64,000 nucleotides of DNA from Cyrtodaria siliqua. Lineage: Eukaryota; Mollusca; Bivalvia; Adapedonta; Hiatellidae. The stretch is taken from assembly GCA_037043455.1 (NCBI GenBank), contig JAWPHD010004463.1:1-64000 (forward strand). Reading direction: 5' to 3'. The position numbers and the translations under genes are program-made. The notes beneath the pieces are model-generated. The model was not told the origin of the DNA, did not search any database, and was given only the letters and a program-made list of their open reading frames with translations. Below, one piece after another: positions 59,290 through 64,000 of the stretch. The stretch's first letter is position 1; each line of letters starts with the position of its first letter.

Positions 59290-60430
59290 AGTGCCGTTGT
59301 ATCACAAGATATGTAGGTCGGCCAAGCAGGCGTCGGCCTAGGGTCGCTCAATGCTATTTCTCTATAACTATACTGTATATAGCTCTAGGTGCCATGTTCG
59401 AGGCTCGAACTCAGGTAGCCCTCCCCTGATACGGTCTAGCGACCGAGTGCCACGCATAGCGAGGACCTTTGCCGATGCTGGCCACCATTCATGTTGAGTC
59501 ACAAAACCTGTGGGTTGGCCCAGCGGCCGTCGGCTGTGCGTCGCTCAAGGCTATTTCTTTCTATATAACTATAATGTATATAGCTCTAGGTGCCATGTTC
59601 GAGACCCAAACTCGGGAAGCCTTCCCCCTGATACGACCTAGGGAATGAGTGCCACACGTAGCGAGGACTGTTGCTGACGGCTGACCACAGTGTCACACAA
59701 TATGTGGGTGAGCCGAGCGGCTATAGGCCAAAGGTCGTTTTCCCTCTATAAAACTGTATATAGCTCTATGTGCCATGTTTGAGACGCGAACTCGGGTAGC
59801 CCTCACCCTGATAAGGCCTAGGGACCGAGTACCACGCATAGCAGGGACCTTTGCCGACGGCTGGCCACCGGTCCCGTTGTGTCACAAAATATGTGGATCG
59901 GTCCAGCAGCCATCGGCCGAGGGCCGCTCAACGCTATTTCCCTCTATACATATATAACTATACTGTATAAAGCTGTAGGTGAGTTACGAGGTTCGAGACC
60001 CGAACTCGGGTAGCCTCCCCCCTGATACAGCCTAGCGATTGAATGCCACGCGTTGCCGGGACCTTTGCCGACGGCTGCCCACTAGTCCCGTTGTGTCACC
60101 CAATCTGTAAGTCGGCCCAGAGGCCGTCGGCCGAAGTTCGTTCAACGCTATATCCTTCTATATAACTGTATATAGCTCTATGTGCCATGTTCGAGACTCG
60201 AACTCGGGTAGCCTTACCCTAATATGGACTAGCGACCAAGTGCCACATGTACTGGGGCCTTTGCCGATGGCTGGCCAGCGGTCTTGTTCTTTCGCAAAAT
60301 ATGTGTGTCGACCCAGTGGCCGCACACAGGGGGTCACTCAACTCTATTTCTCTATTTATAACGTATACTGTATATAGCTCTATGTACCATGTTCTATGTC
60401 CAAGTCGTCAGCTGGTACACGTACATGTTC
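59290..60430. repeat. ~200-bp tandem repeat with palindromic B-box-like motif
   Basis: Six units share GGCCGTCGGCC, CTCAACGCTATTTC, ACTGTATATAGCTCTAGGTG and CCATGTTCGAGACTCGAACT. The TTCGAGnCYCGAACTCGGG block (near 59,396, 59,599, 59,779, 59,991 and 60,190) resembles a pol III B box next to a CCCGAACTCGGG palindrome. Spacings are about 180-212 bp. The units are GC-richer than the surroundings. Confidence 0.8.
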
Positions 60431-60519
60431 CAAAATGCTCTACACATAATGGGGTTTCAGAAAAAAGGGTGTATAAATTCCCCCTGGGGTGAGGGTTACT
60501 CCTACCAGCTTACAGTCTA

Positions 60520-60700
60520 TTTTTGTATTGTACCGGTATTATATATTTTTCTAGATTTTAACCCAATACCCCAATGTATTGCAGAAATAAGTGATTTTAG
60601 TCCTTTTTTCCAACATATTTCAGCAGATATGTTATATATGGTGCAAGGAAACACTTGAATATGTATGCTGTGCAACATTATATTACTTCAATTTAATAAG
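60520..60700 (-). repeat. Reversed copy of the 363-bp unit
   Basis: Read on the minus strand it contains TTGAAGTAATATAATGTTGC, ACAGCATACATATTCAAG and TTGGGGTATTGGGTTAA, matching the units at 57.8-58.4 kb. Confidence 0.7.
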
Positions 60701-60734
60701 TTATATATACTGATAAACTGGGGGTTGCCGACCA

Positions 60735-60900
60735 AAATCAAAAAATCATCAAAAATCATCAAAAAATCAAAAAATAATCAAAAAAACATAAAATCATCAA
60801 AATTGTAGAAAAAAACATAATATGGTCAATATCTATCAAAACAAACCACCAAAAACCCATAACATGGTCAATATCTGTCAAAAAAAACAAAACATAACCT
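60735..60900. repeat. A-rich simple repeat
   Basis: (AAAAATCATC)n-like phrases at 60,738-60,805, followed by two copies of ACATGGTCAATATCTRTCAA. Confidence 0.8.
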
Positions 60901-61260
60901 ACCTGTCCATGGACTGGCTTCGCCCGCCAGGTTGGCAAAATACACAGCCCACCTGTCCATGGCTCAAAATATATATATTTCTAGACCAAAATATATATAT
61001 TTATGGCTTCGCCTGCCATGGCTTCACCATGGTCCCACACACAAAGACTAACGATGCTCAACGTATCGTCTTACCAGCATGCGTTACGTCTTACCAGCAG
61101 GTCGCCAGCGTTTTATCGTGGTCCCACACATATAACGCCTAGAATGCAGCGAGGTTTCTGGCCCACCGGTGGCTACACCCGCCATGGCTTCGCCATGGTC
61201 ATCTCGCTATACCTACAGCCCATTAGAGCACAGGGAATTTAAGGTGTCGCCTGTCATCTC
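60901..61260. other. GC-richer spacer before the Polinton-like gene
   Basis: Contains CCATGGCTTCACCATGG and CGCCATGGCTTCGCCATGG, both imperfect palindromes, and repeated CACCTGTCCATGG and GTCTTACCAGCA phrases. It may be the terminal region of the mobile element that follows, but no terminal inverted repeat can be verified because the other end is outside the window. Confidence 0.35.
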
Positions 61261-61274
61261 ACTATAACTACAAT

Positions 61275-61817
61275 ATGTATTTTGGAGGTTTTGAACCATT
61301 ATTTCTTTTTGATAAAAATGCATTAAAGAAAAAAAATATATATAAAGAAATAATGACGACTGTTTTAGAAAAAAAAATACACTTATTTGAAACAGGTGTA
61401 ATAGATAATCAAACACTATCGGTTGGTATAAATGCATTAAAAGAAGTTCCAAAGGAAACTTCAAAAGAGGTTATTCAACCAGTTGAGTCCAAAGTGTTGG
61501 AAAGTGTAAGACGTGTAAAACCAATTCCAGCACCAGGAGTTAAATCAAGAATTCCAATCCCAGCTCCAAGAGTTAAACCAATCCCAGCTCCAAGAGTTAA
61601 ACCAATCCCAGCTCCAAGAGTTAAACTAATCCCAGCTCCAAGAGTTAAACCAATCCCGAAACCAAGAGTAAAAACAATCCCAGCCCAAAAAATGAGTACG
61701 GAAAACGTGAACTACATTTTACAATTACACCGGGAAGGAAGAATTAATGATGATCAGCTTAGAACGGCGCTAGATGTTCTTCCAAAGGAAACTCCAGAGG
61801 TTAATCTCAAACATTAG
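61275..61817 (+). CDS. N-terminal part of the Polinton-like polymerase polyprotein
   Basis: The ATG at 61,275 opens 180 codons. Two similar short helical motifs appear: LFETGVIDNQTLSVGINALK with VPKETSKEV near residues 34-62, and LHREGRINDDQLRTALDVLP with KETPEV near 152-177. Both fit a SHOCT-like pattern (L..G.I.D..L..AL). Between them a basic, proline-rich linker repeats the octapeptide PIPAPRVK about seven times (24-bp minisatellite at 61,517-61,685). Frames of this kind precede the exonuclease domain in some Polinton-type polymerase genes (family knowledge, from memory of architecture only). The frame closes at 61,815-61,817, but coding similarity continues in the next frame. It is probably the front of one broken gene rather than a separate protein. 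Confidence 0.6.
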   Translation: MYFGGFEPLFLFDKNALKKKNIYKEIMTTVLEKKIHLFETGVIDNQTLSVGINALKEVPKETSKEVIQPVESKVLESVRRVKPIPAPGVKSRIPIPAPRVKPIPAPRVKPIPAPRVKLIPAPRVKPIPKPRVKTIPAQKMSTENVNYILQLHREGRINDDQLRTALDVLPKETPEVNLKH

Positions 61818-62218
61818 AAAATTTACATAAGAGACGACGACGACGACCTAACCAAAAACAACGTAAACGAGAAAAGCAGAAATATGATAAACAAGATAAG
61901 AAATATGCTAAATTACGAGAGAATGTTATAAATGAATTGAAAGAGCTTAATGATAGAAATTTGAAAGACCTTAATGATAGAAAATCTAAAGAAGAATTTA
62001 AACTGGTTGACAAACCAATGTGTGGTTATTTCAAAGCATACAAGATGTCTGTTGAGCAATACAAAGAGCCTCAAGAACTATTACATGATAAGAAACCCAT
62101 TATTACAGAACAAATCAACAAAGAACTGACAAAGATGAATGGATTAAAGTTTCAATTAGGTCTCACTGTAGATCTCTTCAAAGATAATGGTGCTACCAAA
62201 ACATACATCACAGCATGA
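61805..62218 (+). pseudogene. Continuation of the polyprotein after a frameshift
   Basis: In the frame one base back, an open stretch runs from 61,805 to a TGA at 62,216-62,218. It starts with a very basic segment (KRRRRPNQKQRKREKQK), a probable nuclear localisation or nucleic-acid-binding region. A charged helix with a repeated LNDRNLKDLNDRK follows, then GLKFQLGLTVDLFKD near the end. After the TGA the same frame continues without break into the exonuclease part, so the TGA looks like a premature stop. Confidence 0.65.
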
Positions 62219-64000
62219 TTACACAGCAACCAATATGCAATTTTAAACTCTGAAAAAATAAATGAGTTTTACGATGAAGCATCCGAAAACATACCACAGA
62301 GCCTGGAAAGATTTACAAACACAGCATCAGGATTGGAAATTGACCACTGTGTTAATCTTTACTTAAATATTGCAAAGTACGAGCCGTTAAAAGGTTCTTC
62401 CTATATTCCTTTGCCTAAAGCAGTAGCTGATAAGAAAGCGATTATCAATGTAAAAAATAATGATGATCAATGTTTGTTCCATGCAATACATTCTGCTTTA
62501 AATCCAGCCGCAGATCACACCGACAGGTTGTCAAAATATCCTAGTATAGAGTTCTTAAAGAAAAAGGGCATTGACTTTCCTACACCAATTTCTCAAATTT
62601 CCAAAGTAGAAAAACAAAACAAGATGGCTATTAATGTTTACGGGTACACCATATCAGAGAGTAAAAAAGTAAATGTTTTTCCGTATAAAGTATCAGAACA
62701 ACCAAAAGATATTGAGCGAATTAATCTGCTTTTAATATCTGAAGACGTTGAGGTTGAAGAAGAATCAGAGAATGATCCAAATAATGAAGAAGGAATCATA
62801 GATGACAACTATGACCCTGATGATTATCCCGACAAACCAACAACAAAAATAACAAAATATCACTATTGTTGGATTAAAAATCTGAATAGACTACTCTGTG
62901 ACCAAAACAAACATAAAGGTCAAACTTACTTCTGTGATCGTTGCCTTCATGGATTTTCTGGAAAAGGACTACTTACCAAACACAGAGAAGACTGTGACGG
63001 TATCAACAAAAATTCTTGCAGAATAGAAATGCCGCAAGAAGGTCATATACAATTTAAAAATCATCAAAATCAGATGCATGTGCCTTATGCAATATATGCT
63101 GATTTTGAGAGTACAATCCAGCCGCAATCGACTAAATTTGGAAAAAAATCTGAAATTCAAAATGTACACGAAGCTTGCGGGTTTGGATACCAGGTTGTCA
63201 GATATGATGGCAAAGCTGAAGAACCTGTTATTTACAGAGGTGAAGATGTTGTTGAAAAGTTTTTAAATCACTTAGAATGTGAAAAAAACAACATTAATAC
63301 AATATTTGATCACCCAAAACGCTTAATTATGACGCGGCAAAATGAGAAAGATCATAAAAAAGCAACACACTGTTGGATATGTGAGAATGAAATTAGAAGC
63401 GGTAAAGTAAGAGACCACTATCATTTTACAGGTGAATACAGAGGCGCAGCACATAAAGACTGTAACCTGAAACTGAAAATAAAACCAGGTAAAACAATCA
63501 TCCCTGTTGTATTTCATAACCTCAAAGGATATGATAGCCATCTCATCATGCAAAAAATACATAAAATGACAGGTAGTATTACATGCATCCCAAACAACGC
63601 TGAAATGTATATTTCATTTAGTGTTGGACAACTTAGATTCTTGGATAGCTTTCAGTTTATGGCATCTTCCTTAGAAAGGCTGGTTGATGCAACAGACAAA
63701 TCTGATTTCAGACTCACCAAAAAAACTTTTGCAGATAAAACTGATCTACTTTTACGAAAAGGGGTTTATCCATACGAATATATGGACAGTGTGGAAAGAT
63801 TTGAGGAAACGCAATTACCACCTATAGAAAAGTTTTACAGTAGTCTCTCAGATGAAAGTATAAGTCCCGAAGATTATGAGCATGCTCAAAAAATATGGAA
63901 AGAGTTTAACTGTAAAACTTTTGGAGACTATCATGATTTATATCTAAAAACGGATGTAACTTTGTTGGCTGATGTATTCCAAACTTTCAGAAAAACATGC
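62219..64000 (+). pseudogene. Polinton/Maverick-like family B DNA polymerase, exonuclease part (runs off the window)
   Basis: 594 codons are open to the window edge. In order: IAKYEPLKGSSYIPLP (~55-70); an acidic linker (~180-205); a C2HC finger CDRC..HREDC (~239-260); exonuclease motif I YADFEST with D295 and E297; an HNH/endonuclease VII-like insert with CWIC (385-388), DHYHFTG and CNLKLK; exonuclease motif II FHNLKGYD (~432-439); LDSFQFM (~475); and the motif III region YHDLYLKTDVTLLADVF (~571-587). These are hallmarks of protein-primed (DNA_pol_B_2) polymerases of Polintons/Mavericks and related viruses. The polymerase palm motifs would lie beyond 64,000. In an intact element this enzyme would copy the linear DNA from a protein primer with proofreading. 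The upstream TGA and frameshift suggest this copy is inactive. Distinguishing Polinton from an adintovirus-like insertion needs the neighbouring genes. Confidence 0.85.

Overview
The window looks like metazoan nuclear DNA, most likely from a bivalve mollusc (a heterodont or venerid clam is my guess). It is AT-rich, with widely spaced split genes and no bacterial operons. It is full of repeat types known from bivalves: pearl/HINE-like elements with hairpin ends and tandem-repeat cores, tRNA-derived SINEs, MITEs, LINEs and a Polinton-like polymerase. The species call is inference; the repeat structures are read directly from the sequence.

Host gene. Only one convincing host gene is present, on the plus strand at 31,457-44,232. 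I join three exons by in-frame phase-1 splice junctions. Exon A (31,457-32,109) is a DZIP3-type HEPN domain. Exon B (34,968-35,243) is a heptad-repeat coiled coil. Exon C (41,294-44,232) is a STAND-type P-loop NTPase followed by about 15 ankyrin repeats. The product would be about 1,285 residues, an NLR-like architecture. Each of the first two exons also reads through its donor into a short alternative C-terminus. A broken duplicate of the start of exon C lies 394 bp upstream inside GAT-repeat DNA.

Left part (1-31 kb): nested transposons. It contains an imperfect foldback (1,471-1,676), SINEs (2.4-2.9, 3.55-3.81 and 4.40-4.66 kb), and two inverted copies of an element built from 145-bp repeats (5,425-6,843 and 13,956-15,409). 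It also has a TTAA-flanked MITE (8,128-8,441) and a set of hAT-like elements flanked by 5-bp target duplications (8,834-11,624; 13,885-17,181; 18,443-19,110; 23,798-24,158; 24,507-25,080). A related element class with ~318-bp repeats occupies 21-22.2 kb and 24.3-29.8 kb, and is broken up by other insertions, including a Ty3/Gypsy RNase H fragment.

Middle and right part. The second intron of the host gene carries another 318-bp-type element (36,218-38,383) split by a PIF/Harbinger-like element. Beyond the gene are several minisatellites, then an almost full-length L1/Tx1-type LINE ORF2 on the minus strand (49,446-53,844). This LINE has a perfect 16-bp target duplication and sits inside or at the edge of a 47-bp satellite. 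From 57.3 to 60.7 kb there are ~363-bp and ~200-bp tandem repeats.

Right edge. From 61,275 to the window end lies the 5' part of a Polinton/Maverick-like protein-primed family B DNA polymerase, broken by one frameshift and one in-frame stop. Its exonuclease and HNH regions are visible; the polymerase domain proper lies outside the window.
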